Assembly (NCBI RefSeq): GCF_008124835.1
Contig: NZ_VNHW01000014.1
Span: forward strand, 39,993 to 103,992
Reading direction: 5' to 3'
Source of the DNA: Blastococcus xanthinilyticus
Lineage (GTDB): Bacteria > Actinomycetota > Actinomycetes > Mycobacteriales > Geodermatophilaceae
DNA: 64,000 bases
In this document: positions 1 to 8,387 of the stretch, in pieces
Layout: every line of letters starts with the position of its first letter
How positions within the stretch are numbered: the stretch's first letter is position 1
Program-made: the position numbers and the translations under genes
The notes under the pieces: generated by a model
What the model saw: the letters and a program-made list of their open reading frames with translations, nothing else
What the model was told of the DNA's origin: nothing
Database searches by the model: none

Positions 1-225
1 CGGCTGGCCATGGTCTTCCTGGTGCTGGGCCTCGGGATGCTCGGCAGCGCGGGGATCCTGCTCGCCGACGAGGTGCGGATGATGCGCCAGCGCGCCCGGG
101 ACGCCGTGATCCGGCCGGCCTACGTCGAGGTCACCGCCGGGCTGCTCAACGGCCTCACCCCGGGGCGGCTGCTGCTGCTGGCCAGCGGGTTCGTGTTCTT
201 CCTGGCGGCCTACGTCAGCCGCTGA
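1..225 (+). CDS. C-terminal part of a small membrane protein (partial)
   Basis: The frame is open from the first base of the window and ends at a TGA at 223-225, so this is probably the C-terminal end of a longer gene; an in-frame ATG at 10 would give 71 residues. Two hydrophobic stretches are visible: one at the start (VFLVLGLGMLGSAGILLA) and one at the end (LLLLASGFVFFLAAYVS). Between them is a charged loop with RMMRQRARD. I do not recognise a family. The stop lies 28 nt before the convergent TauE/SafE pair. Confidence 0.5.
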   Translation, partial: RLAMVFLVLGLGMLGSAGILLADEVRMMRQRARDAVIRPAYVEVTAGLLNGLTPGRLLLLASGFVFFLAAYVSR

Positions 226-253
226 TCCGCCGGGCCCCGGGGTCTCCCCGGGG

Positions 254-1015
254 TCAGGCGTAGGCCTGCACGGCCAGGTAGACCGCCAGCCCCAGGCCGG
301 CGACGGCGATGACCCGGCGCAGCGCCGCCTGCGGCGCCACCCGGACGACCCGGGGGCCGATCACGGAACCGGCGAGCGACCCGATCGCCAGCGGGAGCGC
401 CGAGGCCCAGGCGATCGACGCGAACAGCACGAAACCGAGGGCCGCCACCGAGTTGGCGACGCCTATGACGGCGTTGCGCAGGGCGTTGCTCCGGGGCAGG
501 CCCTCGCCGGTGGTGAGCAGCAGGGTCGCGAGCATGAGGACGCCCGCGGCGGCGCCGAAGTAGCCGCCGTAGATCGCGATGGCGAAGACCGCCAGCGGCA
601 GCCACCACCGGTCGCGCGGCGCCCGGTGCGCGACCTCCGCGGCGAGTTCGCGCGGCGGCCGCTGGACCAGGATCGTCACCGAGGCCCCCGCGATCAGCCA
701 CGGCACGATCCGCTCGAAGCCGCCCTCCGGCGTGCGCAGGAGGAGCAGGGCGCCGGTGGCGCCGCCGAGCAGGCCGGCCAGGGCCAGCGGGAGCAGCCGC
801 CGGCCCTGGCCCCGCAGCTCCGGCCGCGAGGCGCTCACCGAACCCACGCCGGTGAGGACCAGCGCGGCGGTGTTGGTGACGTTCGCGGTGACCGGGGGCA
901 GACCCGTGGCCAGCAGGGCCGGGTAGCTGATCAGCGAGGCGAGGCCGGCGATGCTGCCGACGAGGCCCGCCCCGATGCCAGCGGCCACCAGGAAGGCGAA
1001 CTCCAGCGGGTCCAT
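254..1015 (-). CDS. TauE/SafE family permease (second of a pair)
   Basis: A 253-residue protein with about seven or eight hydrophobic segments and the TauE/SafE-type motif YGGYFGAAAGVLML near residues 148-161. An N-terminal half repeat has G-x-G-x-x-x-G-S-I-A-G. Members of this family export or import small organosulfonates, sulfite or related anions across the cytoplasmic membrane; substrate cannot be read from sequence. The ATG at 1015 overlaps the TGA of the upstream paralogue (ATGA), so the two are translationally coupled. A longer open frame continues upstream to 1873 but lacks family similarity there. The two proteins may work as a heterodimer or be a tandem duplication. Confidence 0.85.
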   Translation of the reverse strand: MDPLEFAFLVAAGIGAGLVGSIAGLASLISYPALLATGLPPVTANVTNTAALVLTGVGSVSASRPELRGQGRRLLPLALAGLLGGATGALLLLRTPEGGFERIVPWLIAGASVTILVQRPPRELAAEVAHRAPRDRWWLPLAVFAIAIYGGYFGAAAGVLMLATLLLTTGEGLPRSNALRNAVIGVANSVAALGFVLFASIAWASALPLAIGSLAGSVIGPRVVRVAPQAALRRVIAVAGLGLAVYLAVQAYA

Positions 1016-1803
1016 CAGGTCAGCAGCACCACGATGGCCACGATCCCCAGGACGACGATCGCCGAGCGCAGCAGCACCGGGTGCAGCCGCCGGCCGGCGG
1101 ACGCGCCGACGTACCCGCCGACCAGCGAGCCCGCGGCCACGAGCCCGGCGGCGGCCCAGTCGATCCGGTCGCCGGCGACGACGACGTAGGCCAGCGCCGC
1201 GACGGCGTTCACGGTCAGGGACAGCACGTTCTTCATCGCGTTGAGCCGCTGCAGCGACTCGGGCAGCAGCATGCCGAAGATGCCGATCTGCAGCACGCCC
1301 TGGCTGGCGGCGAAGTAGCCGCCGTAGCTGCCGGTGCCGTAGGCGGCGGCGAGCAGGGCCGCCAGCCGCCCGCGGGACAGGCGGAGCTGGTCGGGTTCCA
1401 CCACGCCGGCCGCGGCCCGGCGGCGGGCCAGTGCCCGCTGGACCCAGGGCTGGACGATTACGAGCACGACCGCGAGGCCGACGAGCAGCGGGACGATCGT
1501 CTCGAAGGCCGCGGCGGGGAGGGTCAGGAGGAGGAACGCGCCGGTGACCGCGCCCAGGGCCGAGGCGGGCAGCAGCCGCACCAGCAGCCGCCCCTGGCCG
1601 CCGAGCTCGCGGCGGTAGCCGAGCGACCCGGCCGCGTTGCCCGGCACCAGCCCCAGGGAATTGCTGATCGTGGCGGTCACCGGCGGCAGCCCGACGGTCA
1701 GCAGCACCGGGAAGGTGACCAGCGTGCCCGACCCGACGACGGCGTTGATGCCGCCGGCGAAGAACCCGGCGGCTGCGACCGCCACCATCTCCCACCCCGT
1801 CAT
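1015..1803 (-). CDS. TauE/SafE family permease (first of a pair)
   Basis: A 262-residue membrane protein homologous to the gene that follows it. It carries FFAGGINAVVGSGTL near the N-terminus (typical TauE/SafE first half) and YGGYFAASQGVLQI in the second half. Multiple hydrophobic helices run through to the C-terminus (IVVLGIVAIVVLLT). It is the first gene of a two-gene operon and its stop overlaps the next ATG. The role is anion (probably sulfite/sulfonate) transport at the membrane; the substrate is unknown. The 1804-1912 gap upstream separates it from the GNAT gene on the same strand. Confidence 0.85.
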   Translation of the reverse strand: MTGWEMVAVAAAGFFAGGINAVVGSGTLVTFPVLLTVGLPPVTATISNSLGLVPGNAAGSLGYRRELGGQGRLLVRLLPASALGAVTGAFLLLTLPAAAFETIVPLLVGLAVVLVIVQPWVQRALARRRAAAGVVEPDQLRLSRGRLAALLAAAYGTGSYGGYFAASQGVLQIGIFGMLLPESLQRLNAMKNVLSLTVNAVAALAYVVVAGDRIDWAAAGLVAAGSLVGGYVGASAGRRLHPVLLRSAIVVLGIVAIVVLLT

Positions 1804-1912
1804 GCGCCCATCGCCGTGGAGCCTCGCACGCGGGGAGCTCCGCCACGTCCCGACGGGCGGTCGATCTCCTCACACCCGCGCGCGTTCCCGGGCACGGACG
1901 CGGTCCGGGGGA

Positions 1913-2506
1913 TCAGTCGTGGGCGGCGACGCGCCCCAGCAGATCCTCGTCCAGCGGCCGGTCGGCGTACACCAGGCGGACGGCGGCCGGGTCGGGGTTG
2001 CCGGCGTCCGGTCCGCGCCACACCCGCTGCAGCCCGGCGCGCTCGGCTCGCCCTCGGGACTCGGCGTTGTGCTCCAGCAGGTAGGCGACGACCGGCCGGT
2101 CGGGGGCGAGGGTGTGCGCCGCGTCGATCGCCGCCGTCACGAGCTCGGCGGCCAGCCCCTTCCCCCAGGCCGCCGGGGTGAAGCGGTAGTAGAGGTTCCA
2201 CCACTCCGTCCCGAGGCGGAGGGCGCAGCCGCCGGTGCCGACGACGTCACCCGCGGTCAGCGCCGTCCCGGGCAGGTCGGCGCGCAGCCGCGCCGTCCAG
2301 TAGCCGAGGCCGTCGCGGGACCAGTGGCCGACGGAGTGCTCGATGCCCTCCCTGGTGCGCTCGGGGGAGGTGTGCACCCCCGACGGCAGGTGCCGCCAGA
2401 CGCCGGGGTCGGAGTGCAGGGCGTAGTGGTCGTCCAGGTCTTCCGGCACGACGGCGTCCAGCCGCAGCCGTGACGTCGTGGCGTGGCGCAAGTCCGGCGT
2501 GCTCAT
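1913..2506 (-). CDS. GNAT family N-acetyltransferase (RimJ/RimL type)
   Basis: A 197-residue acetyltransferase of the RimJ/RimL-like GNAT subgroup. The N-terminus has TSRLRLDAVVPEDLDDHYAL, the usual 'RL-L-R' opening. The acetyl-CoA loop region is in RFTPAAWGKGLAAE (about residues 112-125) and the terminal strand region in LLEHNAESRGRAERAGLQ, matching the common N-x-x-S-x-x-v-x-E-k-x-G-f signature. The ATG at 2506 is chosen because it precedes that conserved opening. It is divergent from the arginase-like gene with 60 nt between starts. The acceptor substrate is unknown. Confidence 0.8.
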   Translation of the reverse strand: MSTPDLRHATTSRLRLDAVVPEDLDDHYALHSDPGVWRHLPSGVHTSPERTREGIEHSVGHWSRDGLGYWTARLRADLPGTALTAGDVVGTGGCALRLGTEWWNLYYRFTPAAWGKGLAAELVTAAIDAAHTLAPDRPVVAYLLEHNAESRGRAERAGLQRVWRGPDAGNPDPAAVRLVYADRPLDEDLLGRVAAHD

Positions 2507-2566
2507 CGCCTCGATTCGAGCACACGGAGGTCGCCGGCAGCCCTGGCGGGTGCTGAAATTGCTGTC

Positions 2567-3436
2567 GTGCTCGCCACGGATCCTCCGCCCATCCGGTTGC
2601 TGCGGGTGCCGTGGGACTCCGGCCACCGGAACACCCGGATGGGTGCCGGCCCGACGGCGCTGGCGGAGGCCGGGGCCGCGTCGAGGTTGCGCGAGCGCGG
2701 CCACGCCGTCGTCGAGCAGGTGCTGGTGTCGGAGACGGGCTGGCAGGCCGAACTGGCCACCGCCTTCGAGCTGCAGCGGCTCGTGTCGGTCGCGGTGGGG
2801 CAGGCGAGGGCCGCCGGGCAAGTGCCGCTGCTCCTGGCCGGCAACTGCAACACGACCCTCGGCATGCTCGCCGGAACGGACCGGCGCGTGGGTCTGCTCT
2901 GGCTGGACGCGCACGGCGACTTCAACACCCCCGAGGCCGACACCTCGGGGTTCCTCGACGGGCAGGGGCTCGCTATGGTCGTCGGCCGGTGCTGGCAGTC
3001 GCTGACCGCGACCGTCCCGGGTTTCACGCCCCTCGCCGAGCACGACGTCGTCCTGGTCGGCGCTCGCGACCTCAGCGAGGCGCAGGCCCGGGTGCTCGAG
3101 GCGTCGGACGTGACCTGGCTGCGGCCGGCGCAGGCACGGGATCCGGCAGCGGTCGCCGTGGCTCTCGATGCCCTGGCGGCGCGGGTCGACGTCCTGCACG
3201 TCCACGTCGACCTCGACGTGCACGACCCGTCCATCGCGCCCGCGAACGACTACGCCGCACCGGACGGGCTCTCCGCCGCCGAGGTGCGGCAGGTGCTCCA
3301 CCTGGCGGCCGATCGGATCCCGGTCACGTCCGCGGCGCTGGCCTCCTATGACCCCGCGCACGACGCGCACGGCCGGATGCGCGACACCGCGCTGGAGCTG
3401 CTCGAGGCCATCGCCGGACGCACGACTTCCGGCTAG
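2567..3436 (+). CDS. Arginase/agmatinase-fold protein with altered first metal motif
   Basis: A 289-residue protein of the ureohydrolase fold, starting at GTG 2567 (an in-frame extension to 2483 would overlap the divergent GNAT gene). Second and third metal motifs are present: DAHGDFNTPEA (arginase DAHxDxxTP) and HVDLDVHDPS (SxDxDxxDP). The first motif, normally GGDHS, reads LAGNCNTTLG, so the usual His ligand is replaced by Cys and the Asp by Asn. The HGQ segment that follows in arginases reads DGQ here. Family knowledge says the fold hydrolyses guanidino compounds with two Mn ions; this paralogue may use another substrate or metal set. It has no visible link to the distant arg operon. Confidence 0.75.
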   Translation: MLATDPPPIRLLRVPWDSGHRNTRMGAGPTALAEAGAASRLRERGHAVVEQVLVSETGWQAELATAFELQRLVSVAVGQARAAGQVPLLLAGNCNTTLGMLAGTDRRVGLLWLDAHGDFNTPEADTSGFLDGQGLAMVVGRCWQSLTATVPGFTPLAEHDVVLVGARDLSEAQARVLEASDVTWLRPAQARDPAAVAVALDALAARVDVLHVHVDLDVHDPSIAPANDYAAPDGLSAAEVRQVLHLAADRIPVTSAALASYDPAHDAHGRMRDTALELLEAIAGRTTSG

Positions 3437-3437
3437 C

Positions 3438-6002
3438 TCAGTCCTTTCGTCCGGCGTCGACGAGCCGCAGCACCGCGGCGCCCTCCTCGTCGGAGGCCTC
3501 GAGGTCGACCTCGACGTCGAAGCCCCAGTCGTGGTCCCCGGCGGGGTCGTCGACGATCTGCCGCACCTTCCACAGCCGAGGGTCGGTCTTGTCCCAGATC
3601 AGCAGCGCCGGGCCGCGGGCGTCGCCGCCGGTCCGCACCTCGTCGTGCTCGGCGAAGTAGGCCTGCACCACCTCGCCCCAGCGGTCGGCGTCCCAGCCGG
3701 CGCCGGCGTCCAGCTCGCCCAGGTCGTACCAGCGGCGCCGGGCCCACAGCTCGACGCGGCGGAACAGCGCGTTGCGCACCATCGCGGTGAACGCGCGCTC
3801 GTTGCCGGTGAGCGGGCGGGGCCGGGCGGGGACGGCGACCTCGGCCACCGCGCCGTCGTCCGGGTTGGTCAGCGCCTCCCACTCGTCCAGCAGCGAGGAG
3901 TCCACCTGCCGCACCAGCTCGCCGAGCCACTCGACCAGGTCGGTGACCTCCTCGGTGCGCGCGGCGGCCGGAACGCCGGAGCGCAGCGCCTTGAAGGCGT
4001 CGGAGAGGTAGCGCAGCACCGCACCCTCGGCCCGGGTGAGGCCGTAGGTGTTCACGAACTCCCGGAAGGTGAACGCCCGCTCCCACATCTCCCGGACGAC
4101 CGACTTCGGCGAGAGCGCGCCGTCGGCGGCCCACGGGTTGGACTGCCGGTACACCTCGAAGGCGTGCCCGAGCAGCTCCTCCAGCGGCTTCGGGTAGCTG
4201 ACCTCCTCGAGCAGCTCCATGCGCTCGTCGTACTCGATGCCCTCGGCCTTCATCTGGGCGACGGCCTCGCCCTTGGCCTTGTTCAGCTGCGCCGAGAGGA
4301 TCTGCCGGGGGTCGTCGAGGGTGGCCTCGATGACGCTGACGACGTCCAGGGCAAATGTTCCGGAGTCCTGGGCGGACGACTCCGGGTCGAGCAGGTCGAT
4401 GGCGGCGAGCGCGAAGGTCGACAACGGCTGGTTGAGCGCGAAGTCCGGCGGCAGGTCCAGCGTCAGGTCGTAGCGGCGGCCGTCGGGCTCGGGCTCGGGC
4501 AGCCGCTCGAGCACGCCGGCCTGCAGCAGCGAGCGGGCGATGCCGATCGCGTCGCGGATCAGCCGCAGCTGCTTCTTCCGCGGCTCGTGGTTCTCCGTCA
4601 GCAGCCGGCGCATGGCGGCGAACGGGTCGCCCGGCCGGTCGACGACGTCCAGCACCATCGCCGTCGTCACCCGCATGTGGCTGGTCAGCTTCTCCGGCTC
4701 GCCCTCGACCAGCCGGTTCATCGTGGCCTCGCTCCACGGCACCATGCCGTCGGGCACCTTCTTGCGCACCAGCTTGCGGCGCTTCTTCGGGTCGTCGGCG
4801 ACCTTGGCGAACTGCTTAAGGTTCTCCACCTCGTGCTCGGGCGCCTGGACGACGACGGTGCCGGCGGTGTCGTAGCCGGCGCGGCCCGCCCGGCCGGCGA
4901 TCTGGTGGAACTCGCGCACCTGCAGCAGCCGGGTGCGGGTGCCGTCGTACTTGGACAGCGCGGAGAACACGACGGTGCGGATCGGCACGTTGATGCCCAC
5001 GCCGAGGGTGTCGGTGCCGCAGATGACCTTGAGCAGGCCGGCCTGGGCCAGCTGCTCCACCAGCCGCCGGTACTTGGGCAGCATCCCGGCGTGGTGGACA
5101 CCGATGCCGTGGCGGACCAGCCGGGACAGCGTCGTCCCGAAGGCGGAGGAGAAGCGGAAGCCGCCGATCAGGTCGGCGATCGCGGCCTTCTGCTCCTTGG
5201 TGGCCACGTTCACGCTCATCAGGGCCTGCGCGCGTTCCAGCGCCGAGGCCTGGGTGAAGTGGACGACGTAGACCGGCGCCTGGGAGGTGTCCAGCAGCTC
5301 CTGGATCGTCTCGTGCATCGGGGTCGTGGCGTAGTAGTGGTGCAGCGGCACGGGGCGCTCGGCGTTGGCCACCAGCGCGGTGGGGCGGCCGGTGCGGCGG
5401 GTGAGGTCCTCGCGCAGGAAGGTGACGTCGCCCAGCGTGGCGCTCATCAGGAGGAACTGCGCCTTCGGCAGCTCCAGCAGCGGCACCTGCCAGGCCCACC
5501 CGCGATCGGGGTCGCCGTAGAAGTGGAACTCGTCCATCACCACCAGGCCGATGTCGGCGTCCGCCCCCTCGCGCAGCGCGATGTTGGCCAGCACCTCGGC
5601 GGTGCAGGCGATGATCTGCGCCCCGGCGTTGACGCTCGCGTCGCCGGTGAGCATGCCGACGTTCTCGGCCCCGAACACCCCGCACAGGGCGAAGAACTTC
5701 TCGCTGACCAGCGCCTTGATCGGCGCGGTGTAGTAGCTGCGCCGGCCGGCGGCCAGTGCCGCGTACTGCGCACCGGTGGCCACCAGCGACTTGCCCGAGC
5801 CGGTCGGGGTGGCGAGGACGACGTTCGCACCGCTGACCAGCTCGATGAGCGCCTCCTCCTGCGCCGGGTACAGCGTTGTGCCACCGGCCTCGGCCCAGGC
5901 GGCGAAGGAGGCGAACAGCTCGTCGGCGTCGCCGCCCGTGGCGCGCAGCGCGGTGAGGTCGGTCGGGTCCGCGAGCAGCGGGGGAGCGGTCGTGGTGGTC
6001 AT
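3438..6002 (-). CDS. Ski2-like DEAD/DEAH-box helicase with C-terminal DUF3516-type region
   Basis: An 854-residue superfamily 2 helicase. Walker A is ATPTGSGKS (about residue 66), motif Ia YYTAPIKALVSEKF, motif II MDEFHFYGD (a DEFH variant of DExH), motif III LLMSATLGD, and helicase C motifs CGTDTLGVGINVPIRTV and FHQIAGRAGRAGYD. The ~400 residues after the helicase core match the actinobacterial DUF3516 architecture. RNA or DNA unwinding is expected; the Ski2-like layout suggests RNA. The start ATG at 6002 (MTTTTAPP) is chosen because upstream in-frame sequence lacks family character. Its stop lies 1 nt beyond the convergent arginase-like gene. Confidence 0.88.
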   Translation of the reverse strand: MTTTTAPPLLADPTDLTALRATGGDADELFASFAAWAEAGGTTLYPAQEEALIELVSGANVVLATPTGSGKSLVATGAQYAALAAGRRSYYTAPIKALVSEKFFALCGVFGAENVGMLTGDASVNAGAQIIACTAEVLANIALREGADADIGLVVMDEFHFYGDPDRGWAWQVPLLELPKAQFLLMSATLGDVTFLREDLTRRTGRPTALVANAERPVPLHHYYATTPMHETIQELLDTSQAPVYVVHFTQASALERAQALMSVNVATKEQKAAIADLIGGFRFSSAFGTTLSRLVRHGIGVHHAGMLPKYRRLVEQLAQAGLLKVICGTDTLGVGINVPIRTVVFSALSKYDGTRTRLLQVREFHQIAGRAGRAGYDTAGTVVVQAPEHEVENLKQFAKVADDPKKRRKLVRKKVPDGMVPWSEATMNRLVEGEPEKLTSHMRVTTAMVLDVVDRPGDPFAAMRRLLTENHEPRKKQLRLIRDAIGIARSLLQAGVLERLPEPEPDGRRYDLTLDLPPDFALNQPLSTFALAAIDLLDPESSAQDSGTFALDVVSVIEATLDDPRQILSAQLNKAKGEAVAQMKAEGIEYDERMELLEEVSYPKPLEELLGHAFEVYRQSNPWAADGALSPKSVVREMWERAFTFREFVNTYGLTRAEGAVLRYLSDAFKALRSGVPAAARTEEVTDLVEWLGELVRQVDSSLLDEWEALTNPDDGAVAEVAVPARPRPLTGNERAFTAMVRNALFRRVELWARRRWYDLGELDAGAGWDADRWGEVVQAYFAEHDEVRTGGDARGPALLIWDKTDPRLWKVRQIVDDPAGDHDWGFDVEVDLEASDEEGAAVLRLVDAGRKD

Positions 6003-6075
6003 CAGGCCCACCAGCGTGCCCGATGCCGGCCGGCTCCCGCCGAGCGAGGCCCAGGACGCGCTGATCCGAAACAGA

Positions 6076-6094
6076 CGATAACGATCCGATAACG
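6076..6094. promoter_or_regulatory. Direct repeat upstream of helicase gene
   Basis: Two perfect copies of CGATAACG (6076-6083 and 6087-6094) start 11 nt apart, about one helical turn, 75-95 nt upstream of the helicase start and 80 nt upstream of the small CPEC gene. The A/T-rich 8-mer stands out in a GC-rich background. It could be a regulator site for either divergent gene. Confidence 0.35.
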
Positions 6095-6172
6095 AGACGT
6101 GCGGAAGAGTGTGACCCGTGCCGTACTCGGAGAAGAAGGTGAACAAGAAATGAACGGAAGGTGGCTGCAAGC

Positions 6173-6304
6173 ATGCGTGAACGTTTCTGCCCGGAGTGCC
6201 GGTGGACCGTCGTGACCGACCCGACGGGCCGGCGCCGGCTCGAGATGCGGTGGGTGCCCCTCGGTGCCACCGCCGACCAGGCCCCGGTGGCGCGCGCCGC
6301 CTGA
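6173..6304 (+). CDS. Small CxxC (zinc-ribbon-like) protein, 43 residues
   Basis: A short frame beginning MRERFCPECRW and ending PVARAA. It has a single CPEC pair, then a strand-rich segment (RRLEMRWVPLG). Third codon positions are almost all G or C, as in neighbouring real genes. A GGAAGG sequence lies 12 nt upstream of the ATG. One CxxC pair could bind zinc only as a dimer or with other ligands. Function unknown. It is divergent from the helicase and followed by a strong hairpin at 6322-6378. Confidence 0.5.
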   Translation: MRERFCPECRWTVVTDPTGRRRLEMRWVPLGATADQAPVARAA

Positions 6305-6321
6305 GCCCCGGTTCAGCCCCT

Positions 6322-6378
6322 CGACCCGGGCGGTAGGGGAGACGCGCTGTTCGTGCGTCTCTCCCACCGCCCGGGTCG
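6322..6378 (+). terminator. Long stem-loop after the small CPEC gene
   Basis: The arms CGACCCGGGCGGT (6322-6334) and ACCGCCCGGGTCG (6366-6378) are perfectly complementary. After one A/C mismatch the stem continues through GGGGAGACGCG against TGCGTCTCTCC to about 25 bp, with a 7-nt loop. It sits 17 nt after the small gene's stop and about 105 nt before the SDR start. No T-run follows, as is common for actinobacterial terminators. It could also be a leader structure for the SDR gene. Confidence 0.55.
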
Positions 6379-6482
6379 CGCGCTGTCCGGGGCCCTGGGT
6401 TCCCTGCTGCTTCCGGCGGGTAGCGCGCGGTCGAGGCCGGACCGCTCGGGTCCGGCTCCGCCACGTGTTCCGGAGGACAGCC

Positions 6483-7340
6483 ATGTCGTCGCCCCGCCCC
6501 GAGTCCCAGCCCGCCCAGCAGCAGAGCACCCCCGGCACCCTCGGCGCGATGACGCCCAAGCCCGACCACGGCGAGGACAGCTACCAGGGCTCCGGCCGCC
6601 TGACCGGCAAGGTCGCCGTGATCACCGGCGGGGACAGCGGCATCGGCCGCGCCGTGGCCATCGCGTTCGCCCGCGAGGGAGCCGACGTCCTCATCTCCTA
6701 CCTGAACGAGCACGAGGACGCGCAGGACACCGCCAAGTACGTCGAGCAGGCCGGCCGCAGGTGCGTGCTCGTGCCCGGGGACCTGGCCGACCGCGCGCAC
6801 GCCAAGACCATCGTCCCGAAGGCAGTCGAGGAGTTCGGCCGGATCGACATCCTGATCAACAACGCCGCGTACCAGATGAGCCACGACTCGCTGGAGGAGA
6901 TCTCCGACGAGGAGTGGGACTTCACCGTCGCCACGAACCTCTCGGCGATGTTCACCCTCACCAAGGACGCCATCCCGCACATGCAGCCGGGCGCCTCGAT
7001 CATCAACTCCTCGTCGGTGAACTCGGACAACCCGAGCCCGAACCTCATCGCGTACGCGATGACCAAGGCCGGCATCGCCAACTTCACCGCCAGCCTCGCG
7101 CAGCTGCTGGCCGAGAAGGGGATCCGCGCCAACAGCGTCGCCCCCGGCCCGGTCTGGACGCCGCTGATCCCGGCGACCATGCCCGAGGAGAAGGTGGAGA
7201 GCTTCGGGCAGCAGGTGCCGCTGGGGCGTCCCGCGCAGCCCGCCGAGCTGGCGCCGGTCTACGTCCTGCTGGCCAGCGACGAGGCCTCCTACGTCTCCGG
7301 CGCCCGCGTCGCCGTCACCGGGGGCAAGCCGATCCTGTGA
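6483..7340 (+). CDS. SDR family oxidoreductase (YghA-like)
   Basis: A 285-residue classical short-chain dehydrogenase. After a ~45-residue polar N-terminal extension (typical of the YghA/general-stress-39 subgroup) comes the NAD(P) motif TGGDSGIGR, then NNAAY (the NNAG position), the catalytic Ser in INSSSVN, and the YAMTK catalytic Tyr/Lys pair. The C-terminus has the usual SDEASYVSGARVAVTGGKPI. The ATG at 6483 follows CGGAGGAC, a good ribosome site. Members reduce small carbonyls and are often stress-induced; the substrate is unknown. Confidence 0.88.
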   Translation: MSSPRPESQPAQQQSTPGTLGAMTPKPDHGEDSYQGSGRLTGKVAVITGGDSGIGRAVAIAFAREGADVLISYLNEHEDAQDTAKYVEQAGRRCVLVPGDLADRAHAKTIVPKAVEEFGRIDILINNAAYQMSHDSLEEISDEEWDFTVATNLSAMFTLTKDAIPHMQPGASIINSSSVNSDNPSPNLIAYAMTKAGIANFTASLAQLLAEKGIRANSVAPGPVWTPLIPATMPEEKVESFGQQVPLGRPAQPAELAPVYVLLASDEASYVSGARVAVTGGKPIL

Positions 7341-7351
7341 CCGCCCGCTGT

Positions 7352-7433
7352 TGATCAGGTGACCTGATCGTTCCGGGTCCTGGCTCAGCACCGGTGGTGA
7401 GCCAGGACCACCAGTGCTGAGGTCACCTGATCA
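7352..7433. repeat. Nested palindromic element, copy 1 (also convergent terminator)
   Basis: The outer arms TGATCAGGTGACC (7352-7364) and GGTCACCTGATCA (7421-7433) are perfectly inverted. The left arm is itself part of the palindrome GATCAGGT-N-ACCTGATC (7353-7369). Inside lies a 12-bp hairpin, GGTCCTGGCTCA (7376-7387) with TGAGCCAGGACC (7398-7409). The element lies between convergent genes and includes the TGA of the methyltransferase gene. The same modules recur at 45904-45979. Confidence 0.75.
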
Positions 7434-8331
7434 TCATGGCGAGCGCGGCGACGTCGGTCGGGCGGACGCGGCAGCAGCCACCGACGAGCCGGGCGCCCGC
7501 GCCGACCCAGCCGGGGACCTCGGCCTCGTCGATCCCCGGCGCCCCGGCCCAGCGGCGCGCCGCGGCGTCCCACGTCTCGCCGCTGTTCGGGTACACGGCG
7601 ACCGGCTTCCCGGCGGACGCCGCCGCGGCCAGGGCGGGCCCGACCGCCTGCGGCGCGGTGCAGTTGATGCCGACCGCCACGACCCGGTCCAGCCCGGCGG
7701 CCATCGCGAAGACGTCGGCCGCCCGTTCCCCCCGGCGGGTGCGGGCGACACCGTCGTCGTCCACCGCCGTGGTCAGCGACAGCCAGATCGGCACCCCGAG
7801 GGCCTGCGCCTCCAGCAGCAGCGCCTCCGCCTCGGCCGCGGCCGGCACCGTCTCGCACGCCAGGACGTCGGCGCCGGCCTCGGCGAGCAGCTCCATGCGG
7901 GGGCGGTGGAACTCCCGCAACCGGTCGACGCCGACGTCGGCCACGTAGCCGCCGGTGTACTCGGACCCGTCGGCGAGCATCGCGCCGTACGGGCCGACCG
8001 AGCCGGCCACCCACCCCTCGCCCTGTCCCTCGCCCTGCCCCTCGCGGGCCAGCGCCACCGACGAGGCGATCAGCCGGCGGGCCGCCGCGGCGTCCACGCC
8101 CGCCGCGGCGAACCCCTCCACGGTGGCCTGGTAGCTCGCCGTCGTGGCCACCTGCGCGCCGGCTGCGGCGAACGCCGCATGGGCGGCGACGATCGCCGCC
8201 GGGTCGTCGCGCAGCAGGCGAGCCGACCACAGCGACGAGGAGACGTCGTGCCCGCGGGCCTCGAGCTCGGTGGACAGCCCGCCGTCGAGCAGCACCGGCC
8301 CGGCAGCGAGGGCAGCGGCCAGATCAGGCAT
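7423..8331 (-). CDS. mmuM: Homocysteine S-methyltransferase
   Basis: A 302-residue protein of the zinc-dependent homocysteine S-methyltransferase family. It would transfer a methyl group, typically from S-methylmethionine, to homocysteine to give methionine. Visible motifs are [14 protein letters not shown] at the N-terminus, GINCTAP (first Zn-ligand Cys) and [10 protein letters not shown] (the Cys pair), all three Cys ligands present. The ATG at 8331 is preferred over 8340 and 8361 because GGGAGG lies 9 nt before it. An internal GQGEGQGEG repeat comes from a 12-nt DNA duplication near 8020-8045. The stop lies inside the palindromic element. Confidence 0.85.
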   Translation of the reverse strand: MPDLAAALAAGPVLLDGGLSTELEARGHDVSSSLWSARLLRDDPAAIVAAHAAFAAAGAQVATTASYQATVEGFAAAGVDAAAARRLIASSVALAREGQGEGQGEGWVAGSVGPYGAMLADGSEYTGGYVADVGVDRLREFHRPRMELLAEAGADVLACETVPAAAEAEALLLEAQALGVPIWLSLTTAVDDDGVARTRRGERAADVFAMAAGLDRVVAVGINCTAPQAVGPALAAAASAGKPVAVYPNSGETWDAAARRWAGAPGIDEAEVPGWVGAGARLVGGCCRVRPTDVAALAMMIR

Positions 8332-8387
8332 GGAGGCCATCCTCCCGCGGTACCTGCGCACGCATGGTCTTCATCTGGAGCAGCGGC

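Noticed and set aside
254..1873. Single 539-residue TauE fusion
   Set aside because: The apparent fusion is read-through into an unrelated frame; the paralogue at 1015-1803 uses another frame with proper motifs and an ATGA junction at 1015.
2483..2566. Start of the arginase-like gene at 2483
   Set aside because: The extension overlaps the divergent GNAT start and has no family similarity; GTG 2567 fits better.
3168..6092. 974-codon plus-strand open frame opposite the helicase
   Set aside because: It is a high-GC shadow of the minus-strand helicase; its translation has no domain motifs, whereas the opposite strand has a complete helicase motif set.
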